Notes: generated by a model from the letters alone, not told the origin. Counted from the stretch's first letter, positions 40,597 through 49,903 are shown. The stretch is 64,000 nucleotides of DNA from Ignavibacteriales bacterium (GCA_026390775.1 JAPLFF010000007.1:124001-188000); one strand, 5' to 3'. Made by a program: numbers and translations.

Positions 40597-42249
40597 TTAT
40601 TTATAATCCAGTTTTACAAGTTTATCGTAAAGTTTTTTATTATTTAGAATATTAACTGCTGCAACGAATTGATTATCCATCTTTAATGATTCTTTAATTC
40701 TGCCCTGTCTTCCGTCAATTCTTGCGGCTAACTCTTCACGAATCAGAAATAATATATCGTTTTTATATTTTTCGATCTCGTTTGAGTGGTTTGCATCAAT
40801 TTGATTTTTTGTCTTATCAAGCTGTTCAAGAAATTTTTGATCAAGGTTTTCTTCTGAACTGGCAGTTTTTAATAGTTCAATCAGTTTTTCAGCACGCGAT
40901 ACAAAATCAAAATTTTGACTGTGAAGATAATTTGTAAATTCTTTGAGCAGCATATCCGACGAATATTTATTTAGATCACGGTTTTGATTATTATTAAAAA
41001 AATTAGTCGCAAATCGGAAGAACATACCATCAGCAAGTAATTTTTGAACAAGACCGGAACTAGATTCATTAACAACAACAGTATCGGGCATAATTCCGCC
41101 CGCAGAATATACTTTTCTCGAATGATCTGTATGGAATTCATTTTTTGTAAGATTCATTCCTTTTTCAAAAACTTTATTCTTCTCGGAATAACTGACCTTC
41201 TGAATTGATCTCCCGCTTGGTGTATAATAACGGGCGGTGGTTATCTTTAATGAAGTATTATATGATAAGGGAATAATTGTTTGAACAAGTCCTTTTCCAA
41301 AAGAGTTTGTTCCAACTAATACCGCTCTATCGTGATCTTGAATGGCTCCGGCAACAATTTCGGAAGCTGACGCAGATCCTTCATCAATTAAAAGAGCCAT
41401 TTTCACATCGCCGGCGATCGGTTCTTCAGCAGAAGAATAATTTCTTACGCTTAAACTATCGCGACCTTTTACTGTAACGATCGTCTCGCCTTTTTTCAAA
41501 AACTTTTCGCAAACATCAATCGCGGCATCAAGCAATCCTCCGGGATTACCGCGAAGATCGAGAACGACAGAACTAATTTCTTTTTGGGATTTAAGTTCCA
41601 GCAATGCTTTTTTAATTTCTTCACCGGCAGAACGAGAAAATCCGCTCAACTTTAAATATGCATTATTACTTCCTTCAGGAACAAATCCGTAATAAGTAAG
41701 ATTTTTTACTTCGATCTCTTCTCGAACTAAATTGAAAACTATCTCATCATCAACGCCTTCTCTTTTAACAACAATATTAACAGTTGAACCAGCATCTCCT
41801 TTTAAGAGCTCACTTAAATTTTCATAATTATCTTTTGTAACGGAAACATTATTAATCTTCATGATAATATCACCAACCCGCATACCTTGTCGTTGAGCGG
41901 AGAATCCCTCAATCAAATCAACAATAGTAATGCTTTCGTTTCTGAGACCGACCGTTGCGCCAATTCCACCGTACTTGCCTTTGGTAATGATCTCAATATC
42001 TTTTTGCCCGTTTACATCCAAGAAATTTGTGTAAGGATCAAGCGATGTTAGCATTCCGTTAATGCCGGAAAGCATAAACTCTTCCGGATTTAATTGATCA
42101 ACATAATTTATTGTTACTTCTTTATAGACTCTTCCGAAGATATCTATGCTTTTATTAATTTGGAAATAGATATCATTATCGCGGGTTAAAAAGCCGGAGA
42201 ATAAAATTATCACAGCGATGAGTAATAATATTTTACTTCTTAACTTCAT
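40597..42249 (-). CDS. S41-family C-terminal processing peptidase
   Basis: 550 residues with one N-terminal membrane or signal segment (about residues 5-22). A PDZ domain (about residues 85-170; GGIGATVGLRNE, GMRVGDIIMKINN) precedes the protease domain. The nucleophile lies in DEGSASASEIVAGA and the base lysine in SFGKGLVQ, with LRGNPGGLLDAAIDV between. The last about 180 residues are a helical C-terminal domain. CtpA-like enzymes degrade or trim periplasmic proteins. It is the third gene of ybbR-tmk-ctp. Confidence 0.94.
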   Translation of the reverse strand: MKLRSKILLLIAVIILFSGFLTRDNDIYFQINKSIDIFGRVYKEVTINYVDQLNPEEFMLSGINGMLTSLDPYTNFLDVNGQKDIEIITKGKYGGIGATVGLRNESITIVDLIEGFSAQRQGMRVGDIIMKINNVSVTKDNYENLSELLKGDAGSTVNIVVKREGVDDEIVFNLVREEIEVKNLTYYGFVPEGSNNAYLKLSGFSRSAGEEIKKALLELKSQKEISSVVLDLRGNPGGLLDAAIDVCEKFLKKGETIVTVKGRDSLSVRNYSSAEEPIAGDVKMALLIDEGSASASEIVAGAIQDHDRAVLVGTNSFGKGLVQTIIPLSYNTSLKITTARYYTPSGRSIQKVSYSEKNKVFEKGMNLTKNEFHTDHSRKVYSAGGIMPDTVVVNESSSGLVQKLLADGMFFRFATNFFNNNQNRDLNKYSSDMLLKEFTNYLHSQNFDFVSRAEKLIELLKTASSEENLDQKFLEQLDKTKNQIDANHSNEIEKYKNDILFLIREELAARIDGRQGRIKESLKMDNQFVAAVNILNNKKLYDKLVKLDYK

Positions 42250-42261
42250 ATCGTTTCCTTT

Positions 42262-42876
42262 CTAATCCTCTAATTTCTTTACTTCATCAAGAATAATTTT
42301 ATGGATCTGTTCTATAGGGAGTTCGCCGTTTATAATCTTGAACCGTTTTTCTTTTTCTGCAATATAGAGATAACCGTTTCGCACACGTTTATAAAAATCC
42401 ATTTTGGAAAGTTCTATACGGTCCAGCTCGATTTGCGAAACTTTAGATTTTCTCTTGATCACTTCATCAATAGAAATATCCAAAAAGAACGTTAAATCTG
42501 GAACTGCTTTCCCGATGACAAATTGCTGCAGTTCTTCTACAAATCCAAGATTAATTCTTCTACCAAAAGCTTGATATGCAATTGAAGAATCGTGGAAGCG
42601 GTCGGAGATCACATAATAATTTTCCTTTAATGCAGGAAGTATAACTTGATTAACAAGCTGCGATCGGCTGGCGGAAAATAATATCAATTCGGTTTCGATA
42701 GACATTTCAGAATTTTTTTTATCCAGAAGTATATCTCGGATCTTTTCGGAAATTGGCGTCCCGCCTGGTTCACGAATAATTTTTACTTTACTGCCTTTAT
42801 CAATTAGATATTTCTCAAGAAGCTGCACTTGAGTTGATTTACCGCAAAAGTCGAGTCCTTCAAAAGTTATAAACAT
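42262..42876 (-). CDS. tmk: Thymidylate kinase
   Basis: 204 residues. The P-loop is FEGLDFCGKSTQVQLLEKYL, the DR(Y/F)xxSxxAYQ motif is DRFHDSSIAYQAFGR, and IIREPGGTPISEKIR is the conserved substrate loop. It phosphorylates dTMP to dTDP. It starts 2 bp after the YbbR-like gene and is followed 12 bp later by the S41 protease gene. Confidence 0.95.
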   Translation of the reverse strand: MFITFEGLDFCGKSTQVQLLEKYLIDKGSKVKIIREPGGTPISEKIRDILLDKKNSEMSIETELILFSASRSQLVNQVILPALKENYYVISDRFHDSSIAYQAFGRRINLGFVEELQQFVIGKAVPDLTFFLDISIDEVIKRKSKVSQIELDRIELSKMDFYKRVRNGYLYIAEKEKRFKIINGELPIEQIHKIILDEVKKLED

Positions 42877-42878
42877 TT

Positions 42879-43790
42879 TTAATACTGTTTAATTATGTAT
42901 TCTAGTTTTTTAGGTTGTGTTATTGTTAGAGTTGTAAATTGCGGAAACTCTATAATGGGCTCTATTGTTTTTCCGTTTTCTTTCAGAGCAGTCCAGAAAT
43001 CAACATAAACTTTTATGCTGTCGTTAGTAAGTCTGCCAAGTTTATTTATGCCTCCGCGCAAAACAATATTTATTTTAGCCGGATAAAGAATTAGTTCTTT
43101 ATTAGGCGGAACATTTCTTGTCTCAATTAAAATTGATTCAAAAGTTTTATCAACAATCTTCTGCACTTCGAATTCAAGAGCGCATTCTGTCTTTGGAATT
43201 GTTATTCCATCAGGAACATCTAATGGAAGAACGAGTTTTACATTATCACTTATATCAGTGAACTCACGGAATTCTGTTTTTATTGCATCAATTTTTTGAA
43301 GTAGGTTTGCCGGACCGGAGATTTCAACAGTTGCAGGTTCAATGATTATTTTGGATGCCGGACCAAAACCCGGTTTAAAATCTATTTTCAAATTTTGAAC
43401 AACCGGTACGAGTTTCGAACCGACCCTTTCAATTTCATATTCAATCTGCGCAGGTGCAATTTCCAAAACTTGAAATGATGATGCTAACCATGGATTAGCA
43501 TCAATAAAATTATTTAGATCGCTTCTATACTTACCGGTTCTCCTATGAACGGAAATATTAAATTCAGTATCTCCCACAAGTCTTAATTTAGCTAATTCCC
43601 ATCCTTTTCCTTTTACTTGCAGATAAACATTATCCACGGAAGTTGAACCGACCGCATAATTTTTGGGTAGGTCTGTAAACCTAACTGGTACCTCAACTGT
43701 AGTGATATACACTTCCGATAGAGCAACTGAGATCCATAGCCCAATTGAGAAAATTGCAATAAGAGATATAGTGACAACTTTTTTCTTCAT
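42879..43790 (-). CDS. YbbR-like domain membrane protein
   Basis: 303 residues. An N-terminal membrane helix (about residues 5-25) is followed by repeated YbbR-like beta modules, recognisable from PVRFTDLPKNYAVGS, VYLQVKGKGWELAKL, EISGPANLLQKIDAI and the final VYVDFWTALKENGKT segment. YbbR/CdaR proteins sit outside the membrane; in Firmicutes CdaR regulates the c-di-AMP cyclase, but no cyclase gene is next to it here. A terminator at 43799-43826 separates it from the BMC genes upstream. Confidence 0.82.
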   Translation of the reverse strand: MKKKVVTISLIAIFSIGLWISVALSEVYITTVEVPVRFTDLPKNYAVGSTSVDNVYLQVKGKGWELAKLRLVGDTEFNISVHRRTGKYRSDLNNFIDANPWLASSFQVLEIAPAQIEYEIERVGSKLVPVVQNLKIDFKPGFGPASKIIIEPATVEISGPANLLQKIDAIKTEFREFTDISDNVKLVLPLDVPDGITIPKTECALEFEVQKIVDKTFESILIETRNVPPNKELILYPAKINIVLRGGINKLGRLTNDSIKVYVDFWTALKENGKTIEPIIEFPQFTTLTITQPKKLEYIIKQY

Positions 43791-43798
43791 ACTTAAAT

Positions 43799-43826
43799 AT
43801 AAAAAAAATCCCGCTTAGCGGGATTA
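43799..43826 (-). terminator. Intrinsic terminator after the BMC shell genes
   Basis: Perfect stem AATCCCGC / GCGGGATT (43807-43814 and 43818-43825) with a 3-base loop, followed on the minus strand by a run of T (complement of the A run from 43800). It lies 27 bp after the second shell gene. Confidence 0.88.
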
Positions 43827-43852
43827 ATCTTTAATCATTTTGTAAATGAGAT

Positions 43853-44551
43853 TTAGCGAATCTTCTCAAAGTGCTCGATCAGTTCCTCTCTATTAGCTCT
43901 CGAGATTTGTCTCCCTTTAATAGGAAAATTATCAAAGCTTCTTGCTAAATGACGAAGCTCATGAACATTCAATTCTGAAAGCTGTTCATTAGATGGAATT
44001 TCTCCGGAAGTTAATTGCTTCTCACCTTCAATTTTTCCGATTTCTTTTAGTGCCTCTTTACGGAGAGAATCCAAACGAGAAGGTGCCTGTGATTCTGATT
44101 TCTCTTTTCTAGGCCTACCTCTTCTTTTAAGCGGTATAGTTTCAGCCACTTCTTTTTCAGTTCCATCGAAGAGAGATTCCTCTTCGGCTTTTTCATCGGC
44201 AACTTCTCTAACAATAGTCTTTTCCTTAACCGGTTTTTCTTTCTTAACAATTTCTTCCCGTTGAATTCCGGTAGTTAGAGATGGATAATAAATAAGGTCT
44301 TCGATTTGATCATCCGGACGAGGAATTACATGTGCAGCAACTAATTGACCAACTCTCTGAGCTGCGGCTGCACCGGCATCAACAGCAGATTTTACAGCTG
44401 CAGTTTCGCCGATAATTTTTACAGTAACCAAAGCGGCAGTAATTTTTTCTTTGCTAACTAATTTTACATTAGCGGCTTTTAACATAGCATCGGCGGCTTC
44501 TATAGCGCCGATCAAGCCCTTAGTTTCAATAAGACCTAAAGCAAATTGCAT
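43853..44551 (-). CDS. BMC shell protein with long charged tail, AT-hook and SAP-like C-terminus
   Basis: 232 residues. Residues 1-85 are a complete BMC hexamer domain ([20 protein letters not shown], then [20 protein letters not shown]). Residues about 96-175 are a highly charged, probably disordered linker containing RRGRPRK (143-149), the core of an AT-hook, which binds the minor groove of AT-rich DNA. Residues about 190-232 ([16 protein letters not shown], then [12 protein letters not shown]) look like a SAP-type helix-extended-helix. The plan is like EutK, a BMC protein with a DNA-binding tail, but with a different tail fold. It starts 6 bp after the plain shell gene; no Shine-Dalgarno sequence is visible, suggesting coupled translation. 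Confidence 0.88.
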   Translation of the reverse strand: MQFALGLIETKGLIGAIEAADAMLKAANVKLVSKEKITAALVTVKIIGETAAVKSAVDAGAAAAQRVGQLVAAHVIPRPDDQIEDLIYYPSLTTGIQREEIVKKEKPVKEKTIVREVADEKAEEESLFDGTEKEVAETIPLKRRGRPRKEKSESQAPSRLDSLRKEALKEIGKIEGEKQLTSGEIPSNEQLSELNVHELRHLARSFDNFPIKGRQISRANREELIEHFEKIR

Positions 44552-44557
44552 ATATTT

Positions 44558-44839
44558 TTATTTAGCGCGTTTAGGCAGAATCAATTCAACATCGGCATGC
44601 GGACGTGGAATGACATGGACAGAAACCAACTCACCAACTCTCTGAGCTGCGGCTGCACCAGCATCTGTTGCTGCTTTAACTGCTCCAACATCACCTCTAA
44701 CAAGAACAGTTACATAACCGCCGCCGATAGTTTCTTTTCCAATCAATTCTACTTTTGCTGCTTTTACCATAGCATCAGCAGCTTCGATTGCACCGACCAA
44801 ACCTTTGGTTTCAATCATTCCGAGTGCGTCAAGTGTCAT
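44558..44839 (-). CDS. BMC-H microcompartment shell protein (PduA/EutM/CcmK type)
   Basis: 93 residues, a single canonical BMC domain: [23 protein letters not shown], then [23 protein letters not shown] and [18 protein letters not shown]. Such proteins form the hexagonal tiles of microcompartment facets, with a central pore for metabolites. AAGGGAG lies 7 bases before the ATG. It is first in a two-gene transcript with the tailed shell protein. No pentamer (EutN/CcmL-type) or trimer shell gene and no aldehyde dehydrogenase are in the window, so the rest of the compartment must be encoded elsewhere. Confidence 0.97.
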   Translation of the reverse strand: MTLDALGMIETKGLVGAIEAADAMVKAAKVELIGKETIGGGYVTVLVRGDVGAVKAATDAGAAAAQRVGELVSVHVIPRPHADVELILPKRAK

Positions 44840-44872
44840 AGATGTGCTCCCTTTTGGTTTTATTACTAATCC

Positions 44873-44901
44873 AAAATAATTTATAATGTTAAAAATGTCA
44901 A
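44873..44901 (-). promoter_or_regulatory. Sigma-70-like promoter of the BMC shell genes
   Basis: On the minus strand TTGACA (44901-44896), a 17-base spacer and TATTTT (44878-44873), ending about 33 bases before the shell gene ATG. A perfect -35 box with standard spacing makes this the clearest promoter in the window. Confidence 0.65.
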
Positions 44902-44932
44902 TCTATTAATCACTTTATAAACAGTTTTACTC

Positions 44933-45355
44933 TTATTTTTTTACCGTGTTTAAGTAGTCCTCTAAGATCACTGCGGCGGCATTTTTGTCCAATAACGATT
45001 TATCACGTCTCTTCTTTTTAGAAACAACAGATTGAATTATCCTTTCTCGTGCGATCGAAGATGAATACCGTTCATCAATCAATTCGATCTGCAAATCAAT
45101 TTTATTTTCTAATTCTGTTTTGAATTTTAATACTGAAAGAGAACTTGTTGATTCGGCACCGCTTTCTTTTAACGGATAACCTAAAATTATTTTTACTATA
45201 TGATATTCATCAATAATATTTTTTAATCTCTCTATAAATTTTGAATCATTAAGAAGTGTTATTAATGGGTAAGCAAAAATATTAAGCGGATCAGTAACAG
45301 CAAGACCGATTCTTTTAGTACCATAATCAATCGCAAGTATTCGTTCTTCGTTCAA
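44933..45355 (-). CDS. ruvX: Holliday-junction resolvase-like RuvX (YqgF)
   Basis: I choose the TTG at 45355: GGAAAA lies just upstream, and it gives 140 residues, the family norm, starting NEERILAIDYGTKRIGLAV. A longer frame reaches back to 45412 but would overlap the RelA/SpoT gene. The RNase-H-like fold shows the metal-binding Asp in AIDYGTKRIG, ILGYPL and DERYSSSIA, and a final Asp-containing DKNAAAVIL. YqgF proteins process pre-16S rRNA ends. It follows the RelA/SpoT gene by 13 bp. Confidence 0.92.
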   Translation of the reverse strand: MNEERILAIDYGTKRIGLAVTDPLNIFAYPLITLLNDSKFIERLKNIIDEYHIVKIILGYPLKESGAESTSSLSVLKFKTELENKIDLQIELIDERYSSSIARERIIQSVVSKKKRRDKSLLDKNAAAVILEDYLNTVKK

Positions 45356-45368
45356 TATTTTTCCATTG

Positions 45369-47546
45369 TTATTGATTCTCCGCGTCAAATCTTTCAACTG
45401 TATAAATACCACGGTTCTTTTTTAACCGCTCGATTAGTTTCGTTAAATGTTCCAAATCTTTTACATAAACTGTGATCGTTCCTTTAAACATTGAATCATT
45501 TGTCGAAATATTTACTGATTTAATATTTGTGTTTTGATAAGTAGTAATACTGTTTGAAATGTCTTTTAAGATTCCCGGAACATCATCTCCTCTAATACTA
45601 AGACCGGCAACGAAGAAAGCTCCGTTTGATTTTGGCCAATTCACCGGCACTAACCGTTCTTCATTTGTCTTGATCATGTTTATCAAGTTCTTGCAATCCT
45701 TACGATGAATTTTAATTCCCTCACCTATCGTTACATAACCGATTACCTGATCACCGGGAATCGGATTACAACATTTTGCATAAGTGTAAGCAAAACCTTT
45801 TGCATCGCCATCAACAACAATTCCGCCTGCAGTGTTTCGCGCAATGTTAGCAAATTTATCAAACGCAACTTCTGTACTTTCTTTTTCATCCGTTTCAACT
45901 TTTGGATTAAGTATCTCATCCAAATTTAATTTGTCTTGTGCAATCGCTCTAAAAAATTGCCGGTTGTTATCGAACTTAAGTTTGCGTACAAGTTTGGAAA
46001 GATCATCCGAAGTAAAAGAGAGTTTTAATTTCTTGATCTTTCTATCCCAAATTTCTTTGCCGGAATCAAGAAGTTTCTCTTCTTCTTTGTTCAAGAATTT
46101 GCGGATGTTATTCTTTGCTTTGTGAGTCTGAACGAACTGCAGCCAGCTTTTATTCGGATGCTGATTTTTTGAAGTAATGATCACAACTTGATCGCCGCTG
46201 TGAATAACTGTATCAAGCGGAACGATTTTACCGTTTACTTTTGCACCGATGCATCTATAACCAACATTACTGTGGATTTCAAATGCAAAATCAACTGGAG
46301 TTGAATTTATTGGTAATCTTCTTAAATCTCCTTTTGGAGTAAAGATATAGATCTCATCTTGATAAAGATTCAGCTTAAAACTTGCAAGGATTTCTTTTGT
46401 TGCTTCATCCTTGGATACATGTTCAAAAATATCACGTATCCAGCTTACCCAATCTTCAAGATCTTTATCGTTGGTTGTCCTATTCTCTTTGTATTTCCAA
46501 TGAGCCGCAACACCGCGCTCAGCAATTTCATGCATCTTCCGTGTTCTAATCTGTACTTCAACTAATTTTCCATCAGGACCGATTACAGTTGTATGAATTG
46601 ATTGATAATTATTTTTCTTCGGGATTGAGATAAAATCTTTGAACCGGTCGGCAATTGGTTTGTAAAGTTGATTAATAATTCCAAGAACATAATAACACTC
46701 ATTTGCATCATCGCTTTCCAAAATAATTCTGATAGCAAGAAGATCATATATATCTTCGAACGGACGATTTTGAATTATCATTTTTCTGTAAACACTGTAG
46801 AGATGTTTCGGTCTTCCGCCAAGTTCATATTTAATATGATATTCGCTTAGTTTTTCAGTAATCGGTTTTGAGAATCGCGAGATGAATGATTCTCTTTCTT
46901 TGCGGGTATTTTTTATTTTGTTGGCAATATCATCATAAGCTTCTTTGTTGAGATACTTGAACGAGAGGTCTTCCATCTCCCATTTTAAAATTCCCAAACC
47001 GAAACGGTGAGCGAACGGTGCGTAAATTTCTAAAGTCTCTTTTGCAATTCTTCTCTGCTTCTGAGGATGCACAAACTCAAGCGTGCGCATATTGTGAAGA
47101 CGATCTGCAAATTTTACAAGAATTACACGCACATCTTTTACCATTGAAAGAAGCATCTTGCGGTAATTTTCTGCTTGTGTAATCTCCTGCCCTTTGAATA
47201 CTCCGCCTATTTTTGTAACGCCGTCAACGATTTCTGAAACTTCTTTACTAAATTCTTTTGAAATAAATTCCAGACTAATATCGCTGTCTTCAACTACATC
47301 GTGGAGAAGTGCGCTTACAACGGAAATATCATCGAGTGGGATTTCGCGGGCAACAATCATCGCAACTTCGTACGGATGATTGAAATACGGTTCACCCGAT
47401 GCACGGAAATCATTCTTGTGTGACTCATAGCTCAACTGAAAAGCTTTTTTGATAAGCGCTTCATTAACGGAAGGAAGATTCTTTTTGCAAATCTTCAAAA
47501 GATCTTCCAGCATCCGCTGGTGTTTTATGCTAATCGTCAGTTCCAT
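45369..47546 (-). CDS. RelA/SpoT bifunctional (p)ppGpp synthetase/hydrolase
   Basis: 725 residues. The HD hydrolase domain has HPYEVAMIVAREI and LLHDVVEDSD (HD intact) and the KFADRLHNMRTL helix, so hydrolysis is expected. The synthetase domain shows DIYDLLAIRIILE, PKKNNYQSIHTTVIGPDG and VEVQIRTRKMHEIAE. TGS (about residues 390-450; YIFTPKGDLRRLP) and a C-terminal ACT domain (about 645-725) follow, with CCNPIPGDQVIGY between. It makes and breaks (p)ppGpp under nutrient stress. It is likely the single Rel of this organism. Confidence 0.96.
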   Translation of the reverse strand: MELTISIKHQRMLEDLLKICKKNLPSVNEALIKKAFQLSYESHKNDFRASGEPYFNHPYEVAMIVAREIPLDDISVVSALLHDVVEDSDISLEFISKEFSKEVSEIVDGVTKIGGVFKGQEITQAENYRKMLLSMVKDVRVILVKFADRLHNMRTLEFVHPQKQRRIAKETLEIYAPFAHRFGLGILKWEMEDLSFKYLNKEAYDDIANKIKNTRKERESFISRFSKPITEKLSEYHIKYELGGRPKHLYSVYRKMIIQNRPFEDIYDLLAIRIILESDDANECYYVLGIINQLYKPIADRFKDFISIPKKNNYQSIHTTVIGPDGKLVEVQIRTRKMHEIAERGVAAHWKYKENRTTNDKDLEDWVSWIRDIFEHVSKDEATKEILASFKLNLYQDEIYIFTPKGDLRRLPINSTPVDFAFEIHSNVGYRCIGAKVNGKIVPLDTVIHSGDQVVIITSKNQHPNKSWLQFVQTHKAKNNIRKFLNKEEEKLLDSGKEIWDRKIKKLKLSFTSDDLSKLVRKLKFDNNRQFFRAIAQDKLNLDEILNPKVETDEKESTEVAFDKFANIARNTAGGIVVDGDAKGFAYTYAKCCNPIPGDQVIGYVTIGEGIKIHRKDCKNLINMIKTNEERLVPVNWPKSNGAFFVAGLSIRGDDVPGILKDISNSITTYQNTNIKSVNISTNDSMFKGTITVYVKDLEHLTKLIERLKKNRGIYTVERFDAENQ

Positions 47547-47556
47547 AATTTATAAA

Positions 47557-47763
47557 TCAGCAGCATTTTTTCCCACTTTGAATCGGCGGACATTCCACCG
47601 AACCGTAAGAACAGAAAACACAGCAATCTTCTTCTTTCGGCTTCAACATCTTATTGCAATTTTCGCACATATAAAAATGTTGGCATGCATTCTCCGGCAT
47701 TGTTTCTGTTTTTTCAAATCCACAGTAAGGACACTTAATAGTTGATTCAAATATTAAATCCAT
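47557..47763 (-). CDS. GDCCVxC-motif small cysteine-rich protein
   Basis: 68 residues with eleven cysteines. CPYCGFEKTETMPENACQ, then CENCNKMLKPKEEDCCVFCSYGSVECPP, matches the small GDCCVxC family (here EDCCVFC) found near mercury and thiol-related genes and sometimes as selenoproteins. A C-terminal CC ends the chain. It probably binds zinc or another soft metal; function unknown. It sits 10 bp upstream of the RelA/SpoT gene on the same strand. Confidence 0.82.
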   Translation of the reverse strand: MDLIFESTIKCPYCGFEKTETMPENACQHFYMCENCNKMLKPKEEDCCVFCSYGSVECPPIQSGKKCC

Positions 47764-47784
47764 TTTTTATTAACAACCTTACAT

Positions 47785-48411
47785 CTAAAGTGTTCCAAAA
47801 TTTCTATCACCTGCATCGCCAAGTCCGGGAAGAATATATCCAACAGAATTTAATTGTCTATCCAACGCCGCAGTATAAATTGCAATATCCGGATGTTCGC
47901 TGTTCATTTTTTCAACTCCTTCAGGTGCGGCTATCAAACAAGCAAGGATACATTTCTTAGCACCTTTTTGTTTGAGTGAGTTGAATGATGCAACTGCGCT
48001 TCCTCCGGTTGCAAGCATTGGATCGAGTACAATTGTAATTGACTCATCTAAATTTTTCGGTGCCTTATAATAATAGTCAATCGGCTTTAAGGTTTTTTCA
48101 TCCCGCTGTAAACCGATATGTCCAACTTTAGCATCGGGAATCATTTCCAGAAAAGAACTTACCATACTTAATCCGGCGCGCAATACGGGAACAAGAATTA
48201 CTTGTTTTGAAAATCTATATCCTTTCGTTTTTTCAAGAGGAGTTTCAACTTCAAACTCCGTTAGATCGAACGACTTGCTTATCTCTATCGCGATCGAATG
48301 AGAAACACGGTCTAACGCAAGACGGAATCCGTTCGGATCAGTTTCTTTATCACGAAGAATTGTTACATCACGTTTTACAAGAGGATTATCAACTATAATT
48401 ATTTTTTTCAT
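47785..48411 (-). CDS. upp: Uracil phosphoribosyltransferase
   Basis: 208 residues. The PRPP-binding motif is VLDPMLATGGSAVASFNSLKQKGA, and the uracil-binding end is YILPGLGDAGDRNFGT, both diagnostic for UPRTase; VPVLRAGLSMVSSFLEMIPDA precedes. It salvages uracil to UMP. Its ATG overlaps the stop of the upstream flavoprotein gene by 4 bp. Confidence 0.97.
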   Translation of the reverse strand: MKKIIIVDNPLVKRDVTILRDKETDPNGFRLALDRVSHSIAIEISKSFDLTEFEVETPLEKTKGYRFSKQVILVPVLRAGLSMVSSFLEMIPDAKVGHIGLQRDEKTLKPIDYYYKAPKNLDESITIVLDPMLATGGSAVASFNSLKQKGAKKCILACLIAAPEGVEKMNSEHPDIAIYTAALDRQLNSVGYILPGLGDAGDRNFGTL

Positions 48412-49775
48412 TTAACACTCTCTATTTTTCTTCCAAGAACGGATAAAAGATTTACGAACGGAGAAACCGGCGGCGTGTAATTGTAATTTATTTTTGCCAG
48501 CTCAGTCGCTTTAATTTTGTTTGATATAAATGATGCGATCAGATCGCCGTAACCAACCACTTCTTTATTCCCTAAAAAGTTGGCGCCGAGAATCAGTTTA
48601 CTATTTTTATCAAAGATGATCTTACCAAATATATTTTCCGAGCCGGGCATAACTTTAACAAGATTTGGAATTACTGCATGAACTTCGCCGATATTGTGAA
48701 AATATTTTTTTACTTCAATAGAATTTAAGCCGACAGATATTAAAGTTTTCTCAAAAAAATTTACTGCAATATTTTTTACGAACGGATGCACTTGTGAATT
48801 TCCACCCGCTGCATTCTCGCCCGCAATGTGCCCCGTCTGCTGTGCGATTGTTGCAAGCGGAATATAATCCGGTTTACTTGTTAAGCGGTTGATAACTTCT
48901 ATGCAATCACCCGCGGCATAAATGTTCGGATCATTCGTTTTCAATCTCTGGTCAACTGTAATTCCTCCAAACTTACCAATATTAAGTTTTGATGTAACTG
49001 CCAAAGTGTTATTCGGTTCAAATCCGATCGAGAGAAGAACAAGATCGTACTCAAGAACTCTTCCTTGTAATTTCAGGTTTAAGAATTTCTGTCCGTCTTG
49101 TTTTACTCTATAATCTTTTGCTTCACCAATAAACTCAACATTATTCTGCTCAAGAAGATCGAGGATCAAATTGCGTGTTTCATTTTCAAATCCCTGCATT
49201 GGTAGATTTTCTTTTTCTAAAATTGTTACCGCGTAACCCAAAGTTTTAAGTGCATCCGCTGTTTCCAGACCGATATATCCGGCGCCGATAACAAGGACAT
49301 TGCGGGCGGTATTCCGTTCTAAATAATTTTTAATATTAATTAGATCACGAACAGATTTGAGAGTAAAAACATTTGAGAGATTATCCGGCAATGACAGAAT
49401 TGATTTTGCATTTGAGCCGGTGCATAAGATCAGTTTATCGTACGGCTGTTCAAATTTATTTCCATCTTTAAGATTTTTTACGGTAAGAATTTTTTTACTG
49501 CGGTCTATCTTTTCAACAAAGTGAGAAGTGAGAACCTTAACACCTTTTTCTTTTTCGAAGGAATCTGCGTTGAAGAAAACAATATCTTCATAATTTTTTA
49601 TATCGCCGGAAAGAACATACGGAAGCTCGCACGTGCCGGTGGAAATGAACTCGCCCGCTTCGATCATCATAACGTTTGCATCGTCAGCGGTGCGTTTTGC
49701 TTTTGCCGCCGCAGCGGGACCAGCAGCATTGCCTCCGATTACTATAATATTTTTCTGCACATTTAGCTGATACAT
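48408..49775 (-). CDS. CoA-disulfide reductase / NADH oxidase-like flavoprotein
   Basis: 455 residues of the pyridine nucleotide-disulfide oxidoreductase class. FAD motif IVIGGNAAGPAAAAKAKR, single active cysteine in STGTCELPYVLSG as in CoA-disulfide reductase and NADH oxidase, NAD motif VLVIGAGYIGLETADALKTLG, IYAAGDCIEV and a C-terminal dimerisation domain. It may reduce CoA disulfide, persulfide or oxygen; the substrate cannot be fixed from sequence. There is no C-terminal rhodanese domain. It is coupled to upp by a 4-bp overlap. Confidence 0.88.
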   Translation of the reverse strand: MYQLNVQKNIIVIGGNAAGPAAAAKAKRTADDANVMMIEAGEFISTGTCELPYVLSGDIKNYEDIVFFNADSFEKEKGVKVLTSHFVEKIDRSKKILTVKNLKDGNKFEQPYDKLILCTGSNAKSILSLPDNLSNVFTLKSVRDLINIKNYLERNTARNVLVIGAGYIGLETADALKTLGYAVTILEKENLPMQGFENETRNLILDLLEQNNVEFIGEAKDYRVKQDGQKFLNLKLQGRVLEYDLVLLSIGFEPNNTLAVTSKLNIGKFGGITVDQRLKTNDPNIYAAGDCIEVINRLTSKPDYIPLATIAQQTGHIAGENAAGGNSQVHPFVKNIAVNFFEKTLISVGLNSIEVKKYFHNIGEVHAVIPNLVKVMPGSENIFGKIIFDKNSKLILGANFLGNKEVVGYGDLIASFISNKIKATELAKINYNYTPPVSPFVNLLSVLGRKIESVK

Positions 49776-49822
49776 AGTTCCTAAGCGAATTCTTTCGGTA
49801 GTAATATAATTAATTTAGAATT

Positions 49823-49903
49823 CACCCACCTCACCCCAGCCCCTCTCCTTAACAAGGAGAGGGTGGCTCCGATTCATCGGAGACGGGGAGGTCGGGGTGG
49901 GTG
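49823..49903. repeat. Nested palindromic repeat, copy A
   Basis: About 81 bp with outer ends CACCCACC / GGTGGGTG and two inner palindromes, CCTCTCCTTAACAAGGAGAGG and CTCCGATTCATCGGAG. Copy B at 50703-50770 is the inverse-oriented relative, so the VanX-like gene lies between inverted copies. Confidence 0.75.

Noticed and set aside
45356-45412. Longer ruvX start overlapping the RelA/SpoT gene
   Set aside because: The TTG at 45355 has a better ribosome-binding site and gives the normal family length.
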